Part shown: in pieces, positions 16,185-24,234 of the stretch
Layout: each line of letters begins with the position of its first letter
Numbering within the stretch: position 1 is the first letter of the stretch
From: a virus
Virus record (IMG/VR): IMGVR_UViG_3300017917_000784
Location: 1-64,000 of that record
Length of the DNA stretch: 64,000 nucleotides
Reading direction: 5' to 3' (one strand)
Made by a program: the position numbers and the translations under genes
The notes under the pieces: generated by a model
Databases searched by the model: none
Seen by the model: the letters and a program-made list of their open reading frames with translations, nothing else
What the model was told of the DNA's origin: nothing

Positions 16185-16619
16185 ATGGACGATTTACGTA
16201 AAGCACTTAAAATAGCATTTGCATCAGAATTTGCTTATTATTTAAAAGCACATTATTTCCACTGGAATGTGGAAGGTGCAGACTTTAAACAATATCACGA
16301 TTTGTTCGGCGATATCTATGAAGAAGTCTATGGTAGCATCGACGAATTTGCAGAAAATATTCGTAAGACCGGTGGCTACACTCCAGGCAGTTTTGAACGT
16401 TTTAGTATGTTGAGTCGCATAGAAGACGAAACAGCAGTTCCTACTGCATTAGATATGGTTAAAGAATTATTAGACGATTCTGAAAAGATGGCTAATATTT
16501 TTAAATTAGTTTTTGACCTAGCAGAAAAATATGGCGAACATGGCCTTGCAGATTTTCTAGCAGGACGTCAGGATGCACATCGCAAACACGCATGGATGTT
16601 GAGGGCCACATTAAAATGA
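16185..16619 (+). CDS. dps: Dps-type mini-ferritin
   Basis: 144 residues. The Dps signature HWNVEGADFKQYHDLF is present. The inter-subunit ferroxidase ligands His26, His38, Asp53 and Glu57 have exactly the spacing of E. coli Dps (His51, His63, Asp78, Glu82). Family members oxidise Fe(II) with peroxide, store iron in a 12-mer shell and protect DNA. The Lys-rich N-terminal tail used by E. coli Dps to bind DNA is absent. It lies at the end of the late block, so packaging or protection of newly made phage DNA can be imagined but is not shown. Confidence 0.85.
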   Translation: MDDLRKALKIAFASEFAYYLKAHYFHWNVEGADFKQYHDLFGDIYEEVYGSIDEFAENIRKTGGYTPGSFERFSMLSRIEDETAVPTALDMVKELLDDSEKMANIFKLVFDLAEKYGEHGLADFLAGRQDAHRKHAWMLRATLK

Positions 16620-16801
16620 AAGATTTAACTCTAGCAGATTACATCAAAAGAACGATGGAAAAATTAGAAGTTGATAAACAAAGAGTGGTCGAAAACAGAA
16701 ACGTGTGGAACGATCCAGAACTAGCAAAACAAGATACTTACAACGTATATCCCGAAGATGATGGAACAGATCGTTCAAACAACCCTTACAGTAATCATTG
16801 A
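16616..16801 (+). CDS. Small acidic phage protein
   Basis: 61 residues, MKDLTLADYIKRTMEKL..., with an amphipathic N-terminal helix and an Asn/Asp-rich end. The ATG overlaps the Dps stop (ATGA). The leader-like N-terminus resembles those of the capsid block, but no L/I-x-E site is evident. The function is unknown. Confidence 0.65.
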   Translation: MKDLTLADYIKRTMEKLEVDKQRVVENRNVWNDPELAKQDTYNVYPEDDGTDRSNNPYSNH

Positions 16802-16862
16802 AACATTAGCAAGGTTCGGCTGCGGACTAGCAGGCTTACCTTACGACCCAGACACACCTTAG
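16761..16862 (+). CDS. Possible 33-residue hydrophobic peptide
   Basis: An ATG (16761, or 16758 giving MM) opens a frame of 33 codons that overlaps the previous gene by 41 bases and runs into the otherwise non-coding gap. The peptide reads MEQIVQTTLTVIIETLARFG, then CGLAGLPYDPDTP. A hydrophobic helix with a C-terminal C...YxPxxP end looks superficially like cyclic-lactone autoinducer precursors. There is no strong ribosome site except GAAGATG just upstream. It is too short to be certain. Confidence 0.35.
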   Translation: MEQIVQTTLTVIIETLARFGCGLAGLPYDPDTP

Positions 16863-16960
16863 GACCGCTATGGTGCGTGGCCGGCTGCTGGCCTAACTGA
16901 CAGGATTCGCTACCCTTGTAGGTTTAAAGTGAGCATTTTTGTCCTAAACACTTAAAACCT
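16859..16960 (+). ncRNA. Structured intergenic RNA candidate upstream of aceA
   Basis: This gap without a longer ORF has strong pairing potential. TTAGGAC (16859-16865) is the exact complement of GTCCTAA (16941-16947). AGGTTTAAAGTG (16920-16931) pairs with CACTTAAAACCT (16949-16960) with one mismatch, and the first helix's 3' strand lies in its loop, so the two would form a pseudoknot or alternate. GGCC...GGCC (16879-16893) gives a small hairpin inside. It does not fit a tRNA (no T-arm GGTTC) or tmRNA. It may be a small RNA or a leader element of aceA. Confidence 0.4.
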
Positions 16961-16987
16961 TTGTCCAAGTGCGGTGCCGCAAAATAC

Positions 16988-16995
16988 GATAAATA
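16988..16995 (+). promoter_or_regulatory. T4-type late promoter box GATAAATA before aceA
   Basis: GATAAATAC lies 27 bases before the aceA ATG, with an AAGGAG ribosome site at 17008-17013. It is identical to the box at 12645-12653. A GCGGTGCCGC hairpin (16971-16980) lies just upstream. Confidence 0.65.
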
Positions 16996-17021
16996 CTTGC
17001 TCACACTAAGGAGATCCAGAC

Positions 17022-18296
17022 ATGGACCAACGCACACAGAGACAGCAGGCAATGCAACAAGACTGGGCTATAAACCCACGATGGAATGGAATAAAAAGAC
17101 CATACACAGCAGAGGAAGTCGTTCGCTTACAAGGCTCCAGGACTTATCCTAATCAGTTTGCTGTTGAACAAGCCAACAAACTATGGACGCTGTTAACTAC
17201 AGAACCATATATCAACACATTAGGTGCTTTGACAGGTATGCAGGCACTACAACAAGTCAAAGCAGGATTAAAAGCAATATATCTATCAGGATGGCAAGTA
17301 GCCGCAGATGCTAATCTAGCAGGCGACATGTATCCTGATCAAAGTCTGTATCCAGCAGACTCAGTGCCAGCAGTGGTAAAGAAAATTAACAATGCATTTG
17401 CTCGTGCTGATCAGGTAGCATGGAGTGAAGGCAGTGAAAGAGATTTCTTTGCACCTATCGTAGCAGACGCTGAAGCAGGATTCGGTGGTGTATTAAATGC
17501 CTACGAACTTATGAAAGATATGATTGAAGCAGGCGCTGCCGGTGTTCACTTTGAAGATCAATTAGCATCTGCTAAAAAATGCGGACACATGGGTGGTAAA
17601 GTTCTTGTACCAACTAGAGAAGCAATCAATAAACTTGTGGCTGCTCGTCTTGCTAGTGATGTTATGGGCGTACCTACTTTAGTCATTGCCCGCACTGACG
17701 CCGAAGCCGGTAACCTTATTACTAGTGATATTGACGATAATGATAAGCCGTTTCTCACTGGCGAACGTACTGTTGAAGGTTTCTATTACACTAGAAATGG
17801 CATTGAACAGGCAATCTCACGAGCAGTTGCTTACGCACCATATGCTGATCTTGTATGGTGTGAAACAGGAAAACCAGACCTTGACTTTGCAAAGCAATTT
17901 GCCGAAGCAGTACACAAACATCATCCAGGTAAGATGTTGGCCTACAACTGTTCGCCGAGTTTCAATTGGAAGAAGAATCTAGACGATGCCACAATCGCCA
18001 AGTTCCAACGTGAGCTTGGTGCGATGGGTTACAAGTTCCAATTCATCACCTTAGCAGGTTTCCATAACTTAAACAATGGTATGTTTGAACTTGCTTACGG
18101 TTATGCTCGTAACGGTATGACTGCTTTTGTAGAGTTACAAGAACGAGAGTTTGCTAACGCTGCCATAGGCTTCGAAGCAGTGAAACATCAGCGTGAAGTA
18201 GGAACAGGATATTTTGATCTGATCACTACTACTGTTGAAAAAGATGCAAGTACACAGGCACTAAAAGGTAGTACAGAAGAGGAACAGTTTCATTAA
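17022..18296 (+). CDS. aceA: Isocitrate lyase
   Basis: 424 residues, full length (E. coli 434). It splits isocitrate into succinate and glyoxylate, the first step of the glyoxylate shunt. The signature KKCGHMGGK is intact with catalytic Cys187; [10 protein letters not shown] and YNCSPSFNW (active-site strands), [10 protein letters not shown] and the GSTEEEQF C-terminal segment are all present, and similarity to proteobacterial AceA is continuous. Nothing suggests decay. It sits behind a T4-type late promoter, so expression late in infection is inferred. No malate synthase or isocitrate dehydrogenase kinase is in the window. Confidence 0.96.
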   Translation: MDQRTQRQQAMQQDWAINPRWNGIKRPYTAEEVVRLQGSRTYPNQFAVEQANKLWTLLTTEPYINTLGALTGMQALQQVKAGLKAIYLSGWQVAADANLAGDMYPDQSLYPADSVPAVVKKINNAFARADQVAWSEGSERDFFAPIVADAEAGFGGVLNAYELMKDMIEAGAAGVHFEDQLASAKKCGHMGGKVLVPTREAINKLVAARLASDVMGVPTLVIARTDAEAGNLITSDIDDNDKPFLTGERTVEGFYYTRNGIEQAISRAVAYAPYADLVWCETGKPDLDFAKQFAEAVHKHHPGKMLAYNCSPSFNWKKNLDDATIAKFQRELGAMGYKFQFITLAGFHNLNNGMFELAYGYARNGMTAFVELQEREFANAAIGFEAVKHQREVGTGYFDLITTTVEKDASTQALKGSTEEEQFH

Positions 18297-18478
18297 TGCG
18301 TAAGTTTGCCTGGTTACCTACACGTATGTCAAGCGGAAGGGTAACCTGGCTTTCTTGGTATTATGAATATAAAACATTATACGATGAATCCACTGGTAGA
18401 CCTCCGTTGAATAATTTGTATTTTATTTTTAAAGAAACACCAAAAGAAAAAACTTTTAGATTGTTAAAGGAAAAATAA
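18296..18478 (+). CDS. Small conserved phage protein
   Basis: 60 residues. The ATG overlaps the aceA stop (TAATG). It has the pattern WLPTRMSSGR, WYYEYKTLYDESTGRPPLNN, which I recognise as a conserved but uncharacterised protein in marine T4-like phages. It is basic and aromatic, without a membrane segment. Confidence 0.78.
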   Translation: MRKFAWLPTRMSSGRVTWLSWYYEYKTLYDESTGRPPLNNLYFIFKETPKEKTFRLLKEK

Positions 18479-18486
18479 GGATTATT

Positions 18487-19134
18487 ATGTTAGAAACTAT
18501 ATGTGATATTTTAGTAGAAGCATACAAGCGTAACTGGATTACCAGTCGTGACGGCAACGTTTCTATCCGTCATCACGATAGAGATTATTTTTATGTAACA
18601 CCTAGCGGTGTGCGTAAGCAGACATTACAGCCTGATCAATTTAAAAAAATAAAAATTAATAAAGGATTTTTTGATCAACCACCGAGACTACATTATAGTT
18701 GGGAAGAAATGCCTTATAGTGATATTTCCATTGGATTAAAACCTACTGGAGAAATGCCATTGCATTTTGGTCTACAAAAAGAAATAGGCGATGATGAAGT
18801 ACGTGTTGTTACACACATTCATCCTACTTATATTGTAGCAGCCATGCATGCTGGCATAGAATTAAATGAGTTAGTAAAAGATTTTCCAGAATTAAGTCGT
18901 TACACTCGTGTAGCACCAAACGTAGGCGATGTACCTCCTATCAGTCAAGAACTAGGAGATCAATGTCACGAAAAACTAGGACTAGATCATAAAACTGGTA
19001 AATTGCAGTACGACATAGTCGGAATTAAAGGTCACGGGGTCGTGGCCATCGATACTAGCCCTTGGCGCAGTTTCGAACATATTGAGAGACTAGAACATAT
19101 TTGTAAAATAGTTCTGTCCTCAGGGAACTATTAA
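18487..19134 (+). CDS. Class II aldolase/adducin-family protein
   Basis: 215 residues. It has DGNVSIRHHD near the N-terminus, SGVRKQTL (phosphate-binding region), HIHPTY (about 114-119, metal-binding His pair) and GHGVVAID with a following HIERLEHI (third metal His region). Enzymes of this family cleave sugar phosphates such as fuculose- or rhamnulose-phosphate or epimerise ribulose-phosphate. The substrate cannot be assigned here. It overlaps the desaturase start by one base, so the two are translated together. Confidence 0.85.
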   Translation: MLETICDILVEAYKRNWITSRDGNVSIRHHDRDYFYVTPSGVRKQTLQPDQFKKIKINKGFFDQPPRLHYSWEEMPYSDISIGLKPTGEMPLHFGLQKEIGDDEVRVVTHIHPTYIVAAMHAGIELNELVKDFPELSRYTRVAPNVGDVPPISQELGDQCHEKLGLDHKTGKLQYDIVGIKGHGVVAIDTSPWRSFEHIERLEHICKIVLSSGNY

Positions 19135-19847
19135 TGTTAACAATTATATACACCTTGGTGATGGTTCAAATCACTATTGCCTGCGTTACACTTTATCTAC
19201 ATCGTAGTCAGGCACATAGAGCAGTACAATTTCATCCTGCGGTAGCACATTTTATGAGATTTTGGTTATGGATGACCACAGGCATGAATACTCGCGAATG
19301 GGTAGCAATACATCGCAAACATCATCAAGCCGCAGACACAGAACAAGACCCACATAGCCCCACACAACATGGCCTTTGGCGTGTACTGTTTTTAGGTTGG
19401 AAATTGTATGTTAATGCCAGCAAAAATAAAATTTTAATAAATGAATTAGGTGCAGGTACACCTAACGATTGGATTGAGCGTAAAGTTTACACTCCCCACC
19501 CCTATGGCGGGATTCTTTTGATGTTAGTCATAGACTTAGTGTTCTTTGGCCCGATAGGAATTATTGTGTGGGGAGTCCAGATGTTATGGATTCCGTTTTG
19601 GGCCGCAGGTGTTATTAATGGTCTAGCACATTGGTGGGGTTATCGTAATTACAGTGTAAAAGATACAAGTCGAAATATTATACCCTGGGCGTTCTGGATT
19701 GGCGGCGAAGAACTACATAATAATCACCACGGTGATGGCGCCAGTGCTAAGTTTAGCAAAAAGCGTTGGGAATTCGACATAGGTTGGATGTACATTAGAA
19801 TATTAAAATTTTTGCGTTTGGCTAAATTAAGAAATCAAATAACTTGA
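19134..19847 (+). CDS. Membrane fatty-acid desaturase (acyl-CoA/lipid type)
   Basis: 237 residues. Three histidine boxes of the di-iron desaturases are visible: HRSQAH (23-28), HRKHH (60-64) and LHNNHH (near 200). Hydrophobic segments at about 1-20, 36-52, 125-145 and 146-165 give the usual four-helix membrane topology. These enzymes insert a double bond (typically delta-9) into acyl chains and need an external electron donor. Desaturases are known in cyanophages. The likely effect is changed host membrane fluidity, which is inference. Confidence 0.9.
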   Translation: MLTIIYTLVMVQITIACVTLYLHRSQAHRAVQFHPAVAHFMRFWLWMTTGMNTREWVAIHRKHHQAADTEQDPHSPTQHGLWRVLFLGWKLYVNASKNKILINELGAGTPNDWIERKVYTPHPYGGILLMLVIDLVFFGPIGIIVWGVQMLWIPFWAAGVINGLAHWWGYRNYSVKDTSRNIIPWAFWIGGEELHNNHHGDGASAKFSKKRWEFDIGWMYIRILKFLRLAKLRNQIT

Positions 19848-19872
19848 TTTATTCGACTGTTTAGCATAAAAT
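19844..19872 (+). promoter_or_regulatory. Sigma70-type promoter before the replication genes
   Basis: TTGATT (19844-19849), 17 bases, TAAAAT (19867-19872). It precedes the DsbA-like gene by about 25 bases and is followed by AAGGAG. The boxes are near-consensus. Confidence 0.6.
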
Positions 19873-19896
19873 ACTAAAGTTATTAAGGAGAAATGT

Positions 19897-20157
19897 ATGG
19901 GCAGTCGTACCTACGGACCAGAAGAAAAAGCAAAACTAGAACGCCTTGTTAACGAGGGCGTTCAAATCAAATACGAAATTGAAAGCCTCTCAGAAGGATT
20001 AAAAGAAACTGTTAAAGCAGTTGCCGAAGAATTAGATATCAAACCAGCACTAATTAATAAAGCAATCTCAATCGCACATAAAGGTAACTGGAACGATGTG
20101 TTCAGCGACTTCGACGATTTGGAAACATTGATTGTTACTGTTGGTAAAGACAAGTGA
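19897..20157 (+). CDS. dsbA: DsbA-like dsDNA-binding late-transcription accessory protein
   Basis: 86 residues, helical. The arrangement of a charged helix, then EELDIKPALINKAISIAHK, then GNWNDVFSDFDDLE parallels T4 DsbA (89 residues; ELGVDGKMFNRLLALYHK followed by DNRDVF), a double-stranded DNA-binding protein that enhances late transcription. The similarity is short but colinear. It stands directly upstream of the polymerase, as in many T4-like cyanophages. Unrelated to thiol oxidoreductase DsbA. Confidence 0.72.
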   Translation: MGSRTYGPEEKAKLERLVNEGVQIKYEIESLSEGLKETVKAVAEELDIKPALINKAISIAHKGNWNDVFSDFDDLETLIVTVGKDK

Positions 20158-20447
20158 TTATAAATGTTGCCTCAGGCATCGTACAATGGATCCGAAAAGA
20201 TTATGCAAGTAATCGAGTACGTTTTTGTTTTGAGGTCCTTGCTTGGGCTATGTCTATTGGTTGTGCTATCACTATGGCACTCACCGTTCCAACACCACCT
20301 TTCATGGTTCTTTACCCTGTTTGGATATCAGGCTGTATTATATACGCTTGGTGTTGTTATAACCGTGGTTCCTTTGGCCTGTTGGCTAATTATGTTCTTA
20401 TGGTCACGATCGACAGCATAGCCCTGGCAAGATTGATAATTACTTAA
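20154..20447 (+). CDS. Small three-TM membrane protein
   Basis: 97 residues from a GTG start that overlaps the previous stop (GTGA). Three hydrophobic helices, about 24-44, 48-66 and 74-94, leave an N-terminal cytosolic tail. It is similar in layout to the 87-residue membrane protein after the sliding clamp (23961-24224), so the polymerase is flanked by two such genes. Function unknown. Confidence 0.7.
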   Translation: MIINVASGIVQWIRKDYASNRVRFCFEVLAWAMSIGCAITMALTVPTPPFMVLYPVWISGCIIYAWCCYNRGSFGLLANYVLMVTIDSIALARLIIT

Positions 20448-20458
20448 TATAGAGAAAG

Positions 20459-20508
20459 GTATGCGGGCCATAAACCGCATGTTTGGTATTTGTGAGCCGT
20501 AAATCACA
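20459..20508 (+). promoter_or_regulatory. Tandem hairpins, candidate translational operator of DNA polymerase
   Basis: Hairpin 1 is ATGCGG (20461-20466), loop GCCATAAA, CCGCAT (20475-20480). Hairpin 2 is TGTGA (20491-20495), loop GCCGTAAA, TCACA (20504-20508). The loops are both 8 bases and differ at one position. Hairpin 2 ends 2-3 bases before the AAGGAG of the polymerase gene. T4 polymerase gp43 represses its own translation by binding a hairpin with a 5-bp stem and 8-base loop next to its ribosome site, so a similar autoregulatory operator, here doubled, is likely. Confidence 0.75.
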
Positions 20509-20519
20509 TAAGGAGAAAA

Positions 20520-23192
20520 ATGAGTTACGTTGACGCTCTGTTTGACAGAGAGAATGATATTATTAAAGTCGTCGAAAGAAACGACAAAGGTGAGCGTGTA
20601 TATAAAGAGTTTCCTGTACGCTACACTTTCTACTACCCAGACGCTCGCGGTAAGTTTCAAAGCATTTATGGCGATCCTCTTACAAGAGTAGTATGTAAAA
20701 ACTCTAAAGACTTCCGTAAAGAACTAGCCATTAACAGTGGCAAGGAACTATACGAAAGCGACATTAATCCAATTTTCGTTACACTTAGCGAAAACTATCT
20801 TAATCAAGATGCACCAACACTAAACGTTTGTTTCTTCGACATCGAAGTAGACTTTGACCCAGAGCGTGGTTATGCAGATCCCAGTGATCCGTTTATGCCT
20901 ATCACTGCTATTACTGTTTACTTGAAATGGTTAAATCAGTTAATTACACTGGCATTACCACCTAAAACACTTACATTAGAGCAGGCTAAAGAACTCTGTA
21001 AAGATATTCCTAACACATATCTTTACGACAACGAAGGCGACATGCTGGAAACATTCCTAGAGTTAATTCAAGATGCAGATGTGTTAAGTGGATGGAACAG
21101 CGAGGGCTATGATATTCCTTATACTGTTAACCGTGTGACCCGTGTATTAAGCAAAGAAGACACACGTAGATTCTGCCTATGGGATCAATTTCCTAAAAAG
21201 CGCGAATATGAAAAATATGGGCGTATGCAAGAAACATACGATTTAGTTGGTCGAGTACATCTCGACTCGTTGGAATTGTATCGTAAATATACCTATGAAG
21301 AACGTCATACCTATCGATTAGACGCTATTGGAGAGATGGAAATTGGCGAAAACAAAACAGTATATGAAGGTACTCTAGATCAACTTTACAACAAAGACTT
21401 TCATACTTTTATTGAATATAATAGACAAGACGTGGCCTTGTTAAACAAACTTGATGATAAATTAAAGTTCTTAGATCTCGCCAACAAACTAGCACATGAA
21501 TGTACAGTACTGTTACAGACTACTATGGGCGCCGTAGCCGTTACCGAACAGGCTATTATCAACGAAGCGCATCGTAGAGGTTTCCAAGTTCCTAACCGTC
21601 CCAAGCGTGAAGACGGAGAGGACACTGCGGCTGCCGGTGCTTATGTTGCATACCCTAAAGAAGGTTTGCAAGATTGGATTGGTTCTCTAGATATTAACTC
21701 GTTGTACCCTAGTGCGATTCGTGCATTAAACATGGGTCCAGAAACTATTGTTGGACAACTACGTCCTGTATATACGCAGGCACATATACACGAACAAACT
21801 ACTCTTAAGAAAAAATCATTTGCGGCTGCTTGGGAAGGAATGTTTGGAACTGTGGAATACGAAGCAGTTATGGAAAAACGTAGAGATACTGAAATTACCA
21901 TAGACTGGGAAGATGGCAATAGTACTGTACACAGTGCCGCAGAAGTATATCAATTGATCTTTGATAGTCATCAACCTTGGATGCTGTCTGCAAACGGTAC
22001 TATCTTCACTTACGAAAAAGAAGGTATCATTCCAGGATTGTTAAAACGTTGGTATGCTGAACGTAAAGAAATGCAGGCTAAATTAAAGGAATGTATAGCG
22101 GCGGGGAACAAAATTGAAGAAGAATATTGGGACAAACGTCAGTTGGTTAAGAAGATTAATCTTAACAGTCTTTACGGTGCTATTCTTAATCCTGGTTGTC
22201 GTTTTTTCGATAAACGTATTGGTCAAAGTACAACCCTTACTGGACGTCAGATTGCCAAGCATATGGCTAGTAAGGTAAATGAAATTATTACCGGAGAATA
22301 CAATCACGTAGGTCGTGCTGTTATATACGGCGACACAGACTCCTGTTATTTCAGTGCTTATTCTACATTAAAGAAAGACATTGAAGCAGGTGTTATTCCG
22401 TGGACTAAAGAAAATGTTATTGCACTTTATGATCAAATAGGAGAAGAAGTTAATGGCACGTTTGTTAAATTCATGGAACAACAGTTCCACTGTCCGCCCA
22501 GCAGAGGAGAAGTCATCAAAGCAGGTCGCGAGATTGTTGCTTCCAAAGGACTATTCATCACAAAGAAAAGATACGCAGTGCTCTACTTCGATAAAGAAGG
22601 AAAACGTACCGATATTGATGGTAAGCCAGGCAAAATCAAAGCCATGGGACTCGACCTCAAACGAAGCGACACTCCTGCATTCATCCAAGACTTCTTAAGC
22701 GATGTTCTTGAACGTGTACTAACGGGTGCCACAGAAACTGAAGTATTAGATTTTATCACGGCATTCCGCACAGAATTTAAGAGCAGACCAGGTTGGGAGA
22801 AAGGCAGTCCGAAACGTGCTAACAACATTACCGAGTATGCGGCTAAAGAAGCCAAGGCCGGTAAAGCAAATATGCCAGGTCACGTTCGTGCAAGTATCAA
22901 CTGGAATACATTGCGTAGAATGAACGGAGACAAATATTCTATGCAAATCGTAGACGGAGCCAAAGTTATTGTATGTAAACTTAGAGATAATCCTTTGGGA
23001 TTTACATCTGTAGCATATCCCGTAGACGAACTAAGATTGCCAAAATGGTTTATGGAACTACCTTTTGACGATGCTGAAATGGAAAGTACCATTATAGACA
23101 ATAAGTTAGAGAACCTAATTGGTGTACTTCATTGGGACATTAAATCAACCGAAGAGAAAAATACATTTAATAAATTGTTTGACTTTTCCTAA
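20520..23192 (+). CDS. 43: T4-type family B DNA polymerase (gp43-like)
   Basis: 890 residues, close to T4 gp43 (898). The exonuclease motif FFDIEVDFD (about 105) and the later exo motif with NRQDVALL are present. Polymerase motif A is DINSLYPSAI (about 390), motif B has KKINLNSLYGAILNP, and motif C is YGDTDS (about 603). It is the replicative polymerase, acting with the clamp encoded just downstream. It is full length with no intein or intron interruption. The ATG at 20520 follows a strong AAGGAG and the tandem hairpins. Confidence 0.97.
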   Translation: MSYVDALFDRENDIIKVVERNDKGERVYKEFPVRYTFYYPDARGKFQSIYGDPLTRVVCKNSKDFRKELAINSGKELYESDINPIFVTLSENYLNQDAPTLNVCFFDIEVDFDPERGYADPSDPFMPITAITVYLKWLNQLITLALPPKTLTLEQAKELCKDIPNTYLYDNEGDMLETFLELIQDADVLSGWNSEGYDIPYTVNRVTRVLSKEDTRRFCLWDQFPKKREYEKYGRMQETYDLVGRVHLDSLELYRKYTYEERHTYRLDAIGEMEIGENKTVYEGTLDQLYNKDFHTFIEYNRQDVALLNKLDDKLKFLDLANKLAHECTVLLQTTMGAVAVTEQAIINEAHRRGFQVPNRPKREDGEDTAAAGAYVAYPKEGLQDWIGSLDINSLYPSAIRALNMGPETIVGQLRPVYTQAHIHEQTTLKKKSFAAAWEGMFGTVEYEAVMEKRRDTEITIDWEDGNSTVHSAAEVYQLIFDSHQPWMLSANGTIFTYEKEGIIPGLLKRWYAERKEMQAKLKECIAAGNKIEEEYWDKRQLVKKINLNSLYGAILNPGCRFFDKRIGQSTTLTGRQIAKHMASKVNEIITGEYNHVGRAVIYGDTDSCYFSAYSTLKKDIEAGVIPWTKENVIALYDQIGEEVNGTFVKFMEQQFHCPPSRGEVIKAGREIVASKGLFITKKRYAVLYFDKEGKRTDIDGKPGKIKAMGLDLKRSDTPAFIQDFLSDVLERVLTGATETEVLDFITAFRTEFKSRPGWEKGSPKRANNITEYAAKEAKAGKANMPGHVRASINWNTLRRMNGDKYSMQIVDGAKVIVCKLRDNPLGFTSVAYPVDELRLPKWFMELPFDDAEMESTIIDNKLENLIGVLHWDIKSTEEKNTFNKLFDFS

Positions 23193-23206
23193 AAAACCTA
23201 TATACT
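23179..23206 (+). promoter_or_regulatory. Sigma70-type promoter before the sliding clamp
   Basis: TTGACT (23179-23184), 16 bases, TATACT (23201-23206). It overlaps the end of the polymerase gene and is followed by CAAGGAG before the clamp ATG. This gives the clamp its own promoter, useful because clamps are needed in excess and also serve late transcription in T4-like phages. Confidence 0.65.
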
Positions 23207-23227
23207 ATATCTATCCAAGGAGAAAAA

Positions 23228-23959
23228 ATGAAAGATATTTTACAAGACATCGTAGCACACACTCATAGCCTAGGCTTTTTGCCTTTGGTTAAAATTACAG
23301 GTGCTGACGATTCAACAACAATCGAAAGTATGGCTGAAGATCGTTCAGTTATTGTAACTGCTAATGCTCATAAGCCTGTGGAAGAATTTGTTGGCACATT
23401 TGGTATGCCAAACTTAGATAAACTTAATTTGCATTTAAAGAATCCCGAGTACAAAGAAAATGCTAAGATTGATGTAGTCAAAGCAGAACGTAACGGTGCA
23501 GTTGTTCCAACAGGACTACACTTTGAAAACCAAGCAGGGGACTTTCAGAATGACTATCGTTTTATGAACGCAGACATTATTAATGAAAAGTTAAAGAGTG
23601 TTAAGTTCAAAGGCGCTAGTTGGGAAGTTGAATTCAAACCCAGTGTTGCTAGTATTCAGCGTCTTAAATTACAAGCCGAAGCACACAGCGAAGAAAGTGT
23701 TTTCCAAGTTCGCACAGAAGATGGTAATCTAGTAATTTTCTTTGGTGATGCAGCCAGCCACGCAGGTAGTTTTGTATTCCAGCACGATGTTGGCGGCAAA
23801 CTAAAACACACTTGGAGTTGGCCAGTTAATCAAGTACGTAGTATCCTTAACTTAGACGGTGATGTTACTATGAAGATTGCCGATGCAGGTGCTATGCAGA
23901 TTACTGTTGACAGTGGTATTGCAGAGTATAACTATATTCTGCCAGCACAAAGCAAATAA
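23228..23959 (+). CDS. 45: Sliding clamp (gp45-like)
   Basis: 243 residues (T4 gp45 is 228). The N-terminal part (DILQDIVAHTHSLGFLPLVKI) and the beta-rich two-domain layout match T4-like clamp proteins of marine phages. The trimeric ring tethers the polymerase and, in T4, activates late promoters through gp33/gp55. Position directly behind gp43 supports the call. Sequence identity of clamps is low, so the call rests on position plus pattern. Confidence 0.82.
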   Translation: MKDILQDIVAHTHSLGFLPLVKITGADDSTTIESMAEDRSVIVTANAHKPVEEFVGTFGMPNLDKLNLHLKNPEYKENAKIDVVKAERNGAVVPTGLHFENQAGDFQNDYRFMNADIINEKLKSVKFKGASWEVEFKPSVASIQRLKLQAEAHSEESVFQVRTEDGNLVIFFGDAASHAGSFVFQHDVGGKLKHTWSWPVNQVRSILNLDGDVTMKIADAGAMQITVDSGIAEYNYILPAQSK

Positions 23960-23960
23960 T

Positions 23961-24224
23961 ATGACAGTTATATTAAACTATATTAAAACGCATATTCCCC
24001 AGATGGAGATGGCTGGGGTTATTATGCGTATTTTTTGTTTTACACTAGTGTCGTGGTTAGGTCCTGCAAGTCCGTTTATGCTTGTATGGGTTGTTAATAC
24101 CCTAGATGCTATTCTATTAACCTACTGTGCTATTTTAAAGAAAGACAAAGCATATACTTTACTAAATGGCTTTTGGATCTTAGTAGGTATAGTTGGAATT
24201 CTGCGAGCCGGTGGGTGGATCTAA
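23961..24224 (+). CDS. Small membrane protein
   Basis: 87 residues starting ATG two bases after the clamp stop. Hydrophobic helices lie at about 18-36, 36-53 and 65-82. It has no recognisable motif and resembles the small membrane protein at 20154-20447 in size and layout. Confidence 0.68.
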   Translation: MTVILNYIKTHIPQMEMAGVIMRIFCFTLVSWLGPASPFMLVWVVNTLDAILLTYCAILKKDKAYTLLNGFWILVGIVGILRAGGWI

Positions 24225-24234
24225 GGAAAACTTT

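Noticed and set aside
16863-17021. Possible tRNA, tmRNA or group I intron in the gap before aceA
   Set aside because: No T-arm GGTTCRA, anticodon arm or CCA fits; no tmRNA tag reading frame; no recognisable group I core. Only the helix potential is reported.
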